In this document: positions 5,758 to 13,894 of the stretch, piece by piece | How positions within the stretch are numbered: position 1 is the stretch's first letter | Layout: each line of letters starts with the position of its first letter | NCBI RefSeq assembly: GCF_026735165.1 | Contig: NZ_JAPQES010000005.1 | Location: 174,829-238,828, forward strand | Reading direction: 5' to 3' | Length of the DNA: 64,000 nt | Source: Clostridium ganghwense | GTDB taxonomy: Bacteria; Bacillota; Clostridia; Clostridiales; Clostridiaceae | Position numbers and translations under genes: made by a program | The notes under the pieces: generated by a model | Database searches by the model: none | Told to the model about the DNA's origin: nothing | What the model saw: only the letters and a program-made list of their open reading frames with translations

Positions 5758-7806
5758 TTATTGGCATTTATGTTCATATTCTGTAAGTTTTTCTTTAAAT
5801 ATCTGTATATTTTTATTTATTTTGTCAATCAATTCATATATAGCTTTTATATCTCCGCAAATTGCTTTTCCTTTAATTTCTCTTAAAATATTATTTATTT
5901 TAATTAATTTAAAATTTGATATTGCTCCTTTTAATTTATGTATTATATTTTTTAACTCTTCTATATTTCCATTTTGTGAAAGATAAATAATTTTATTCAT
6001 TTCCTCCTTTGAAAACATATCAACTATTTTCTGTCCTAAATCAATTATTAATTCAGTATTTCCATCTAAGATTTTTTCTAACCTTTCAAATCCCTCATCA
6101 AACTCACCTTTATTTAAACACTTCACTTCTTTTGTGGAAATATTACTATGTAATTTTAACTGCTTTATTACCATAGAATATAATTTATCTCCATCTACTG
6201 GTTTCGGCAAATAATCATCCATCCCCAATTGAATAAATTTTTCTTTATCTTGTACCAATGCGTGTGCTGTTAAGGCTATAATAGGAATATCTCCCCACTC
6301 TTTATTCCTCTTAATTATTTTTGCAGCTTCTAATCCATCCATTACTGGCATAGAAATATCCATTAATATTAAATCATAACTATCCTTTTCCAAAGCCTGT
6401 ATTGCTTCTTTACCATTTTTAACTATGTTTTTTGACCAACCATTTATTTGTATTAATTCACTAATTACCATCTGATTTACTAAATTATCTTCAGCTACTA
6501 GTATTTTTATATTATTACATTCCTTTTGTTTTACCTGTGAAACTTTATCTTTGCATTTATTTTCACTTTTTTCTGATACTTCATTTTTTTCTATTTTGTC
6601 ATCTAATACTTCAAAAGGTAATTGAAAAATAACCTTATTTTCAAAATTATTATTATTTATGTTAAGATGTCCTCCCATAGTTTTTAGCAACTTTTTTGCA
6701 ATTGCAAAACCATGTGATATTTCACTATATTTAGTATCCTGTAATTGTGGTTTATTAGATACTTTAACAATATTGTTGATATTTTGTTCATTAAATTCTT
6801 TACCTTTATATGTTATGTCAAATTTTAATTTAATTAATGTATTTGCTTTATGATATATGTTCTTATTTTTTGTTATATGTACTTTAATTTTATTCTTATC
6901 AGCAAGATTTAAGACATTACTAATAAAACTTATAATAATTTGCTGAAGTCTTAATTCATCTCCAATTATCCACTCAGCAATATTATTGTCAATTTCATAT
7001 TCAAGCTTGATTTTCTTCTGATTTTCATTAACCGAAAACATATTCCTTAATCTTTCCATCAAATTATAGAAATCAAACGGTTTCTTAACAATTTCAAATC
7101 TACCTGTTTCTATTCTCGAAGTATCTAATACATTATCAATAGTTTTTAATAGTGAATTTGCTGACTCTTTAATTGACTTTATATATTCCCTCTGTTTTTC
7201 ATCTAATTCTCCTTTTAACATAATATCCGCAAGTCCAATAATACCATTCATAGGAGTTCGCATTTCATGACTCATATTACTTAAAAATTTTGCTCTTTCT
7301 CTCTCTTCAGCCGTCATGTCTAATTTCATCTTTAACAATTGCTTCATTATGTAGATATTTTCTGTTATATTTAAAGCACATATACCTACCCCTATAATTT
7401 TATTATTTAAACTTTTAATAGGTGTAAATTCTAATCTATAATATTCAATTTTATCTTTTTTAATTAATATTTCTTCATTTGTAACAAACTTATTACCTTT
7501 TAAAGTATGTTCTATTTTTTCTTTAATTCTTGCAATTAAATTCTTCTTAAAGTTCTCTTCCTTAATGTTTTCAATAATATCTAAAAGATTCATACCTATT
7601 TTAACTTCTATTCCCATTAACTTTTTCATAAATACTCTATGCCTATTGTTAAGCATCATATATCTGTATGATCCATCTACAATACACATAGATATGCTCT
7701 GCACCTCTTCAGCCATAGTGCTTAATCCATAAGTTGCTTCTAGAAATTTTCGTCTTGAATATACATGTTCTGTTAAAGACTCCAAATCATCTTTGTTTAT
7801 TTTCAT
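5758..7806 (-). CDS. Hybrid sensor histidine kinase (PAS-HisKA-CA-REC-HPt), CA lobe degenerate
   Basis: About 682 residues, soluble, with no membrane segments. Order: PAS-like sensor (~35-155), HisKA with His180 in SNMSHEMRTPMNG, ATP-binding lobe (~250-400), receiver with Asp483 in LILMDISMPVMDG and KP of LPKPVDG, then an HPt domain with His623 in IIHKLKGAISNF. The ATP lobe keeps an N-box remnant (ISFISNVLN), but the G1 box DxGxG is replaced by ITYKGKEF and the G2 box is only SHGFAIA. Autokinase activity is therefore doubtful, and the protein may work as a phosphotransfer scaffold. The start at 7806 follows GGAGGG, which lies inside a longer frame beginning at 7836. It is co-oriented with the MEDS, HD-GYP and receiver genes. 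Confidence 0.88.
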   Translation of the reverse strand: MKINKDDLESLTEHVYSRRKFLEATYGLSTMAEEVQSISMCIVDGSYRYMMLNNRHRVFMKKLMGIEVKIGMNLLDIIENIKEENFKKNLIARIKEKIEHTLKGNKFVTNEEILIKKDKIEYYRLEFTPIKSLNNKIIGVGICALNITENIYIMKQLLKMKLDMTAEERERAKFLSNMSHEMRTPMNGIIGLADIMLKGELDEKQREYIKSIKESANSLLKTIDNVLDTSRIETGRFEIVKKPFDFYNLMERLRNMFSVNENQKKIKLEYEIDNNIAEWIIGDELRLQQIIISFISNVLNLADKNKIKVHITKNKNIYHKANTLIKLKFDITYKGKEFNEQNINNIVKVSNKPQLQDTKYSEISHGFAIAKKLLKTMGGHLNINNNNFENKVIFQLPFEVLDDKIEKNEVSEKSENKCKDKVSQVKQKECNNIKILVAEDNLVNQMVISELIQINGWSKNIVKNGKEAIQALEKDSYDLILMDISMPVMDGLEAAKIIKRNKEWGDIPIIALTAHALVQDKEKFIQLGMDDYLPKPVDGDKLYSMVIKQLKLHSNISTKEVKCLNKGEFDEGFERLEKILDGNTELIIDLGQKIVDMFSKEEMNKIIYLSQNGNIEELKNIIHKLKGAISNFKLIKINNILREIKGKAICGDIKAIYELIDKINKNIQIFKEKLTEYEHKCQ

Positions 7807-7856
7807 ATAATAAATTTCCCTCCATTGTAAAAACAAAAATACTTATATAAATAATT

Positions 7857-7877
7857 AAGGAGCTACTGCAGCTCCTT
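7857..7877 (-). terminator. Hairpin between the MEDS and hybrid kinase genes
   Basis: AAGGAGCT and AGCTCCTT form a perfect 8-bp stem with a 5-base loop. The T tract that follows is poor (AATTATTT), so it may act as a weak terminator or an RNA-end stabiliser between the two genes. Confidence 0.45.
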
Positions 7878-7933
7878 GTGTATCAAAATAACGTAATCAA
7901 TATCATCATATAAATTCCTTTACCAATAAAAAA

Positions 7934-8668
7934 TTAATTTATTTCTTTTAAAACTGAGTGCTTTAAAATGTGAGAATGAGTATCTAGAGATTTTTTTATT
8001 ACTGTTTCATTTATAAATTCACTTTTATGTATATAATCGTAGGCATCATATATACAAATTAACGATGTGTTAGTATTCTTTAGAGCTTCACTTAAGTTTG
8101 TTTCCCAATCTAGAAAGTCTTTTTGTGAAGTAGTTTGAATAGCATAAGTTGGTTGACCAATCCATCTAATACCACTATATCTTTTCACTTCATTTTCTAA
8201 ACAAATATTATTAATTTTTTCTTTTAATTGAGTTAAACCACCATGTCTATTGCTCATAATCAATTCTTTTACAGGTCTAAATTTAATATATTCAACAAGA
8301 ACATCATTAATTGTCAGAAAAGCTATCAATTTATTATAGAGACTTTCTTGCATAGAAATATAAATAAGTTCATTATTATTAATACCTTCAGTTATATAGA
8401 AATACATACTAGCAAACAGATGTTGATCTCCGTAGTAATAAAAAGTTGAGTGTGTTCCAAATATATTTTTTAGATTTAATTTTGAAAAATCATTTAAGTT
8501 TTTATTGCAAAACACACATTTATATACTAAATCATCTAAAGATTGACTTAAATTAATAATTTCCTGATCAAGTAATTTATGATTTTTTTTAACTATCAAA
8601 TCATTTAGCTCTATTCTATATTTTTCTATATTATCATATAATTCGCAATGATTACAGGAAAATTTCAT
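7934..8668 (-). CDS. Spo0E-like/MEDS domain fusion protein with two CxxC pairs
   Basis: A 244-residue soluble protein. Residues ~12-50 form a two-helix hairpin ending in SQSLDDLV, which matches the SQxLD signature of Spo0E-type aspartyl-phosphate phosphatases. The hairpin is bracketed by two cysteine pairs (Cys5/Cys8 and Cys51/Cys54) that could hold a metal. Residues ~68-240 resemble the MEDS sensory domain of DcmR-type regulators: GDQHLFASMYFYITEGI, NELIYISMQE and the SLICIYDAYDY strand. Known Spo0E proteins dephosphorylate Spo0A~P. Whether this one does, or instead acts on one of the receivers in the block, is inference. It is first in the block and has a GAGGTG ribosome-binding site. Confidence 0.75.
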   Translation of the reverse strand: MKFSCNHCELYDNIEKYRIELNDLIVKKNHKLLDQEIINLSQSLDDLVYKCVFCNKNLNDFSKLNLKNIFGTHSTFYYYGDQHLFASMYFYITEGINNNELIYISMQESLYNKLIAFLTINDVLVEYIKFRPVKELIMSNRHGGLTQLKEKINNICLENEVKRYSGIRWIGQPTYAIQTTSQKDFLDWETNLSEALKNTNTSLICIYDAYDYIHKSEFINETVIKKSLDTHSHILKHSVLKEIN

Positions 8669-9055
8669 AATATCACCTCATATAATTTCTTATTATTTTA
8701 TATAATACAGATTATCTTATTTCCGACGCACTTTATTATCCCTTCCCATATATAGACGAAACAAAATACAGAAAAGTTCAAATTACTGATATAAATTTTA
8801 CGACACTATTTCATATTAAATTATATCATATTAAACCTTATTATAACAAAATAACTACCCCAAAAGGTAGTATTTATAATGCATACCCAAACCTACAAGC
8901 TGAATTCTATACATAAAAATAGTAGTATTATAATATAATTAATAATTTTGATTTAAAAAAGAAATTGCTCTGAAACACTTTTAAATTGATATCTAGAAGC
9001 AATTAGTTTGGTTTGTTATGTATTTATCATCTCATATTCCTTCTTGAATCCACGC
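8669..9055. other. 387-bp AT-rich stretch without a gene
   Basis: I find no coding frame with a ribosome-binding site. The only structure is a short hairpin at about 8852-8872 (ACTACC / GGTAGT), followed by TTATTTTG on the minus strand, which might end a small unseen transcript. The part nearest 8669 should hold the promoter of the MEDS gene, but no convincing -35/-10 pair stands out. Confidence 0.5.
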
Positions 9056-9084
9056 AAAAAACTCAAGGTAAAATACCTTGAGTT
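9056..9084 (-). terminator. Terminator of rnpB
   Basis: AACTCAAGGTA and TACCTTGAGTT form a perfect 11-bp stem with a TTT loop, followed by TTTTT, 12 bp past the end of RNase P RNA. Confidence 0.93.
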
Positions 9085-9095
9085 ATCTACATTGT

Positions 9096-9441
9096 ATGCG
9101 ACTAAGTCTATAAGCCGAGTTCTGTGTTAAACGGTCATCTATCTAGGCCTATTGTTACCAATAGGCTCAAGCGATCTTACCCGGGGACGGGACGGGCAGC
9201 CCCATATGTCCCCCTATTCGATCTTGCTCCAAGTGGGGTTTACATAGCCGCAAAGTCGCCATTGCGCTGGTGAGCTCTTACCTCACCTTTCCACCCTTAC
9301 CAAAGTAAACTTTGGCGGTATATCTCTGTTGCACTTTCCTTAGAGTTGCCTCCACTGGGTATTACCCAGCACCCTGCCCTATGGAGCTCGGACTTTCCTC
9401 TCCTGCAAAATTTGCAGCAGCGACCATCTGGCTTACTCGCA
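9096..9441 (-). ncRNA. rnpB: RNase P RNA, type B
   Basis: The catalytic RNA of RNase P, which matures tRNA 5' ends, ~346 nt. Diagnostic segments on the minus strand are GAGGAAAGTCCGAGCTCC near the 5' side, the CAACAGAGATATACCGCC block, GGTAAGGGTGGAAAGGTG, and the 3' CAGAACTCGGCTTATAG. The ends TGCGAGTAAG and CTTAGTCGCA pair as P1 with one mismatch, which sets the limits. The RNA starts 38 bp past the zinc-ribbon gene and is followed by a strong terminator. A frame on the opposite strand at 9312-9497 is an artefact of this RNA. Confidence 0.97.
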
Positions 9442-9478
9442 GATATAATAATAACATACTAATAAATAAAAATCAAAT

Positions 9479-10195
9479 TTATTTTTGTGGTAAATAAACT
9501 ATTCTTTCACAATTATCACAATAAACTACTTCTTTACTCTTATTTAATTTGCTTATTGTCATGGATGATAACCTTATTTTACACCCACTACATACACCAT
9601 TCTTCACTGGGACTATTACTTTATCCTTACATTTCTTTATTGAATTATATTCTAATAATATTTCTTTTGGAATTTCATTTTTTAATATATCTATAGCCTT
9701 TTCGCCTTCCCCAACTTTTATCTTTGCTTCTCTCAACTTATTTGTAACACCTTCTTTATAGTTATCAAAACTGTTCTTTATACTAGACAATTGCTGCCTT
9801 ATTTTTTCTTTTTCAGCTTTTAATGCCTCCTCTTTTTCTAAAAGTTCCATCCAGCTATCTTCCATTTCTTTTACAACTAATTTATGCTTTTTAACTTCTA
9901 TTTCATATTTTTCTATTAATTTTACATTACTTCCACATTTATTATACAGTTTTTCTTCTATATTTTCTAATTCTTTCTTTTCTATATTAATTTTATTATT
10001 TATCTTTACACATTCATTTCTTATTTCTTCAATTTGTTCTTTTTTTTCTAGATATTTTATCTTTAGCGTGTTGAACTCCCTTTTCATCTTGTTTAATAAA
10101 TACATATGAGTTCCATCTTTTATTATCTTATTTCCTTCACTAATCTTATTGTAATTTTCTTCTAATTGAATTAACTTCTGTAAATTATGTTTCAT
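9479..10195 (-). CDS. Coiled-coil C4 zinc-ribbon protein (COG1579)
   Basis: A 238-residue protein: residues ~1-170 are a long charged coiled coil, and the C-terminus is a zinc ribbon with CSGCKIRLS and YCDNCERIVYLP (two CxxC pairs). This is the COG1579 family. In other Firmicutes it neighbours nif3 and trmK, as it does here. Its role is not firmly known; related proteins have been linked to nucleic acid binding. It starts with an AGGAGG ribosome-binding site, and a terminator separates it from nif3. Confidence 0.85.
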   Translation of the reverse strand: MKHNLQKLIQLEENYNKISEGNKIIKDGTHMYLLNKMKREFNTLKIKYLEKKEQIEEIRNECVKINNKINIEKKELENIEEKLYNKCGSNVKLIEKYEIEVKKHKLVVKEMEDSWMELLEKEEALKAEKEKIRQQLSSIKNSFDNYKEGVTNKLREAKIKVGEGEKAIDILKNEIPKEILLEYNSIKKCKDKVIVPVKNGVCSGCKIRLSSMTISKLNKSKEVVYCDNCERIVYLPQK

Positions 10196-10279
10196 ATAAA
10201 TTCCTCCTGTTTTTTATTTATATTCTCTTAATGTGGGATTCTCATATTGTGATCTAATAAAAATTTAATTTTATATATA

Positions 10280-10316
10280 AAAAAATAGAAATAAGCATTA
10301 AAACTTATTTCTATTT
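10280..10316 (-). terminator. Terminator after nif3
   Basis: AAATAGAAATAAG and CTTATTTCTATTT form a 13-bp stem with an 8-base loop and a run of T on the minus strand. The stem overlaps the nif3 stop codon. Confidence 0.85.
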
Positions 10317-11126
10317 AAATTTATAAGGGTCTTTAGTAGATTCTGATATTATAACATCATTATTAAAACCCATTTCTTTTATTCTATTTTCTAATTTTTT
10401 AGCAACAACTTTAATACATGCCCATTCTGTTCCAAAATGTCCAGCATCAATTATTCCTATTCCTTCTTCACTATAATCACTAACATAATGATAAGTTGTA
10501 TCTCCAGTAAGTATACAATCTGCACCTAGCTTTTTTGCTGAATAAAAATAATCCTGCCCACTTCCATTTATTACAGCAATCTTCTTTATAGTCATAGAAT
10601 CTTCACCTGCATACCTTAAATAAGGAATACCCAAAGCTGCCTTTATCTTACAACATAACTCTTTTAAAGTTATGTTTTTATCTAACTCAGCAACTCTACC
10701 TATACCACTATTATTGTCTCCAGTCTCTCTATTAGGTGAAAGATCTATAGTTTTTGAGCCTTCAAATCCTAATATATCCATAATTACGTCATTTATTCCA
10801 CCTTTAACAGAATCCAAGTTTGTATGGCTTGAATATACACTTATATTGTTCCTAATCAGCTCTATTATTTTTTTACCAAAAAGAGTTTCAGTAGTTATTG
10901 AAGAAGGTTTTCTAAATAAAAGAGGGTGATGAGTCAAAATCAAATTACACTTTTTCTTTTTTGCTTCTTCAATAACCTTTAATGTACAATCTAAGGCTAC
11001 TAAAATAGATGTTACCTCTTCATTGCTATCGCCCACCATAAGTCCAACATTATCATAACTTTCTTTAAACTTTATTGGTGCAAATTCTTCCATAATATTT
11101 TTTATATCCTTAACTTTTAAAGACAT
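10311..11126 (-). CDS. Nif3-like dinuclear metal centre protein
   Basis: A 271-residue member of the NIF3/YqfO (DUF34) family, which forms hexamers with a two-metal site. Metal-binding residues are visible in LILTHHPLLF and SSHTNLDS, and near the end in DAGHFGTEW. This is the short form, without the CutA-like insertion found in Bacillus YqfO. A GTP cyclohydrolase I type 2 function has been proposed for the family but remains unproven. It overlaps trmK by 10 bp and starts with GGAGG, so the two genes are translationally coupled. Confidence 0.9.
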   Translation of the reverse strand: MSLKVKDIKNIMEEFAPIKFKESYDNVGLMVGDSNEEVTSILVALDCTLKVIEEAKKKKCNLILTHHPLLFRKPSSITTETLFGKKIIELIRNNISVYSSHTNLDSVKGGINDVIMDILGFEGSKTIDLSPNRETGDNNSGIGRVAELDKNITLKELCCKIKAALGIPYLRYAGEDSMTIKKIAVINGSGQDYFYSAKKLGADCILTGDTTYHYVSDYSEEGIGIIDAGHFGTEWACIKVVAKKLENRIKEMGFNNDVIISESTKDPYKFK

Positions 11127-11806
11127 AATAGCAATTCCTCCAATTTTTTTATCTTATCCTCAACTTCTTCTTTTCTCTTTTTTACTGATTGAGTTTCATT
11201 ACCTATATACTTTAAAATATTTGTATATTTTTCTATTTTAAATTTAATATAATCCCCTATAAGTGGATGCTTTTTTTCTATTAGTCTTTTGCTTATTTCA
11301 TAATATATACTCTCCACCTTAATAGGTTTATTATTATATTTTATCTTTATTATTTCATAATATTTGTCTTCATCAAAACATAGTTCTTCATCAATTATAT
11401 CATATCCTACCTCATAAATATACTGTCTTAAAATCTCCGGGTTTTGAACAGGTTGAAGTATTACAAATTTCAAACTTTGAAACACATTTTTTCTTTCTTC
11501 TATTATATCTCTTATTAAATTTCCACCCATTCCAGCAATCACTGCACCATCAACCTCAAAAGGCTTAATAGTAGTAAATCCTCCCCCTAATCTGCAGGAT
11601 ATCTTATCACTTAATCCTTCTCTCTTAACATTGAATTTTGCTTTTTCTACTGGTCCTTTATTTATATCTGATGCAACAGCTTTATTGCAAACGTATTTTT
11701 TAATTAAATATATAGGTAAATATGCATGATCAGTACCTATATCACATATTACTTCACAGTTGTCTACCATTTCTCCAATTACTTTTAGTCTATTACTTAT
11801 ATTCAT
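11117..11806 (-). CDS. trmK: tRNA (adenine(22)-N1)-methyltransferase TrmK
   Basis: A 229-residue Rossmann methyltransferase that makes m1A at position 22 of tRNA. The SAM site is CDIGTDHAYLPIYL near the N-terminus, followed by VASDINKGPVEKA. GAVIAGMGGNLIRDII and VILQPVQNPEILR are typical of TrmK/YqfN, and the C-terminal third is a helical coiled coil as in the family. It sits directly upstream of nif3 and overlaps it, the usual Firmicute pair following rpoD. Confidence 0.93.
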   Translation of the reverse strand: MNISNRLKVIGEMVDNCEVICDIGTDHAYLPIYLIKKYVCNKAVASDINKGPVEKAKFNVKREGLSDKISCRLGGGFTTIKPFEVDGAVIAGMGGNLIRDIIEERKNVFQSLKFVILQPVQNPEILRQYIYEVGYDIIDEELCFDEDKYYEIIKIKYNNKPIKVESIYYEISKRLIEKKHPLIGDYIKFKIEKYTNILKYIGNETQSVKKRKEEVEDKIKKLEELLLCL

Positions 11807-11816
11807 CGTTTGTCTC

Positions 11817-12704
11817 CTATATAAATTGTAATAATGTCTTTATCTGCATTAGAAAAAATGCTGAAGATATAATAAGTGATGCGTAAATATATCTATGAGC
11901 ACTCTTTTTATCATATTTTGCGTGAAAATGCGCTGCATAATACATGCAAAATAAAATTGCCATATTTAATACACCATATGTCATTTGTTTAAAAGCAAAT
12001 TGTTTGCCTGTCCCCATTTTTACTGCTTCAAATTTTGCATTAAAGTTTATTGGCATTTCTGCTGGAAGCATTTGTTTTAAGTATAAAATGAACGGAGTCA
12101 GTGTAAATATTACTATAATTACACTCACTAAGATAAAAGGTAGCATAAACTCTTTTTCTTTATGTAGACTCAGCTCTTTATTTGGCTTATATTCCCAATC
12201 TAAATATTCACTTCCTTTTTTCTCTAGAAGTTTTTTAAATTCTTCAGTATTTTCTGGTGAAATAGCATAATTTACATCTTCTGTTTTTAAATATATTACT
12301 CCCTTACTACAAGTTACAAACATTCTAGTTGTTCCTATCTTGTCCACCACAAATCTTCCTAAAGCAAAATTGTTTCTTCCAATTCCTGACAATTTAACTC
12401 CATGAATTATATCTTTAGAACATTTGTACCCTTCTATACTGCTGAATGGAATTATTATCTTTTTAAGTCCCCATAATCCTACAATATATAAATTTTCATC
12501 ATCTAATAAATATTTTAATGTGAAATTCAAAAACAAATAATAAATTCCATAAACATTAGCTAATATTAAAAATACTTTAATTAATGAAAGTATCACATAT
12601 ATATCTATTAAATTAATTAATAATAATGTACATAAATTTACTGTTATAATATAAGAAAGTATACTGTAAACTCCTTTGCCTTTTTTATTCTTATATGCTT
12701 TCAT
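11817..12704 (-). CDS. PH-like/DUF1648-type membrane protein
   Basis: A 295-residue membrane protein. Two membrane helices (~15-65) are followed by a beta-rich segment (~68-150) resembling a bacterial PH domain (LYIVGLWGLKKIIIPFSSI, then FALGRFVVDKIG). After a linker come more helices. The stretch MLPAEMPINFNAKFEA resembles the LPxxIPxHFN motif of DUF1648 proteins such as those related to SdpI. Its function is unknown. It lies between rpoD and trmK, 10 bp before trmK, and has a GAGGGTGATAAT leader. Confidence 0.7.
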   Translation of the reverse strand: MKAYKNKKGKGVYSILSYIITVNLCTLLLINLIDIYVILSLIKVFLILANVYGIYYLFLNFTLKYLLDDENLYIVGLWGLKKIIIPFSSIEGYKCSKDIIHGVKLSGIGRNNFALGRFVVDKIGTTRMFVTCSKGVIYLKTEDVNYAISPENTEEFKKLLEKKGSEYLDWEYKPNKELSLHKEKEFMLPFILVSVIIVIFTLTPFILYLKQMLPAEMPINFNAKFEAVKMGTGKQFAFKQMTYGVLNMAILFCMYYAAHFHAKYDKKSAHRYIYASLIISSAFFLMQIKTLLQFI

Positions 12705-12736
12705 ATTATCACCCTCTTTAAAGGTATTATATCATA

Positions 12737-12769
12737 AAAAAAGAGTAAAGTTAAACTTTACTCTTTTTT
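12737..12769 (-). terminator. Terminator of the dnaG-rpoD operon
   Basis: AAAAAAGAGTAAAG pairs perfectly with CTTTACTCTTTTTT around a 5-base loop, just after the rpoD stop and ahead of the next gene. Confidence 0.92.
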
Positions 12770-12774
12770 GCAAT

Positions 12775-13890
12775 CTAATCTAGATAATCTTTTAACTTTT
12801 TACTTCTACTTGGATGTCTTAATTTTCTTAAAGCCTTCGCTTCTATCTGTCTTATTCTTTCTCTAGTTACGTTAAATTCTTTTCCAACTTCTTCTAACGT
12901 TCTAGCTCTTCCATCATCCAAACCAAATCTTAATCTTAAAACTTTTTCTTCTCTTGGTGTTAATGTATCTAGAACATTTATTAGTTGTTCTTTTAACATT
13001 GTAAATGCTGCTGCTTCTGCTGGTGCTGGAGCTTCATCATCTGGAATGAAATCTCCTAAATGACTATCTTCTTCTTCTCCAATAGGAGTTTCTAATGATA
13101 CTGGTTCTTGAGCTATTTTCATAATTTCTCTTACTTTATCTACAGGCATTTCCATCATTTTTGCTATTTCTTCTGGTTGCGGCTCACGTCCTAACTCTTG
13201 AAGAAGTTGTCTTGAAACTCTAATAAGCTTATTTATTGTCTCAACCATATGAACAGGTATTCTAATAGTTCTAGCTTGATCGGCTATTGCTCTAGTTATT
13301 GCCTGTCTTATCCACCATGTAGCATAAGTACTAAACTTGTAACCCTTTCTATAATCAAATTTTTCTACTGCTTTTATAAGTCCTAAATTACCTTCTTGAA
13401 TAAGATCAAGGAAAAGCATACCACGTCCTACATATCTTTTGGCAATACTTACAACCAATCTAAGGTTTGCTTCTGCTAATTTTTTCTTAGCAATCATGCT
13501 TCCCTCTTCAATTTTTTGAGCTAATTCAATTTCTTGTTCTGATGATAAAAGAGGTACTTTACCTATTTCTTTTAAGTACATTCTTACAGGGTCATCTATA
13601 GATATACCTTCTGGTATACTTAAATCTAATTCTTCTTCTTCTTCAGCCTCTTGTTCTTCTTTCATATCCCCAATTACTTCAATATCCATAGATTCAAGAA
13701 CTGCATATACTTTTTCTATCTGCTCTGGACTTAATTCCACATTTTCTAATTCATCCATTATTTCTTGGTATGTTAAACTACCTTTTTTCTTACCTTTATC
13801 AATGAGACTTTTTATTATTCTCATTTTTTCATTATTGTCTTTCATGCTCTTTTTCTTATTAGGCTCTTTCTTTTTGTTTTTCTCTGGCAT
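12775..13890 (-). CDS. rpoD: Primary RNA polymerase sigma factor RpoD (SigA)
   Basis: The 371-residue housekeeping sigma factor. A basic N-terminus and region 1.1 (~25-85) are followed by region 1.2 ([17 protein letters not shown]), regions 2.3-2.4 ([17 protein letters not shown]), region 3 and the region 4.2 helix-turn-helix ([19 protein letters not shown]). As in other Firmicutes it lacks the large non-conserved insert of proteobacterial RpoD. It lies 4 bp after dnaG, and the AAGGAGG ribosome-binding site overlaps the dnaG stop, so the pair is an operon. Confidence 0.98.
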   Translation of the reverse strand: MPEKNKKKEPNKKKSMKDNNEKMRIIKSLIDKGKKKGSLTYQEIMDELENVELSPEQIEKVYAVLESMDIEVIGDMKEEQEAEEEEELDLSIPEGISIDDPVRMYLKEIGKVPLLSSEQEIELAQKIEEGSMIAKKKLAEANLRLVVSIAKRYVGRGMLFLDLIQEGNLGLIKAVEKFDYRKGYKFSTYATWWIRQAITRAIADQARTIRIPVHMVETINKLIRVSRQLLQELGREPQPEEIAKMMEMPVDKVREIMKIAQEPVSLETPIGEEEDSHLGDFIPDDEAPAPAEAAAFTMLKEQLINVLDTLTPREEKVLRLRFGLDDGRARTLEEVGKEFNVTRERIRQIEAKALRKLRHPSRSKKLKDYLD

Positions 13891-13894
13891 TTGA

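Noticed and set aside
8793-8803. A TGTCGTAA sequence as a Spo0A box upstream of the MEDS gene
   Set aside because: It differs from the TGTCGAA core and lies far from the start codon; I would not call it without binding data.
9312-9497. A 61-codon frame on the plus strand
   Set aside because: It is antisense to RNase P RNA and has no ribosome-binding site.
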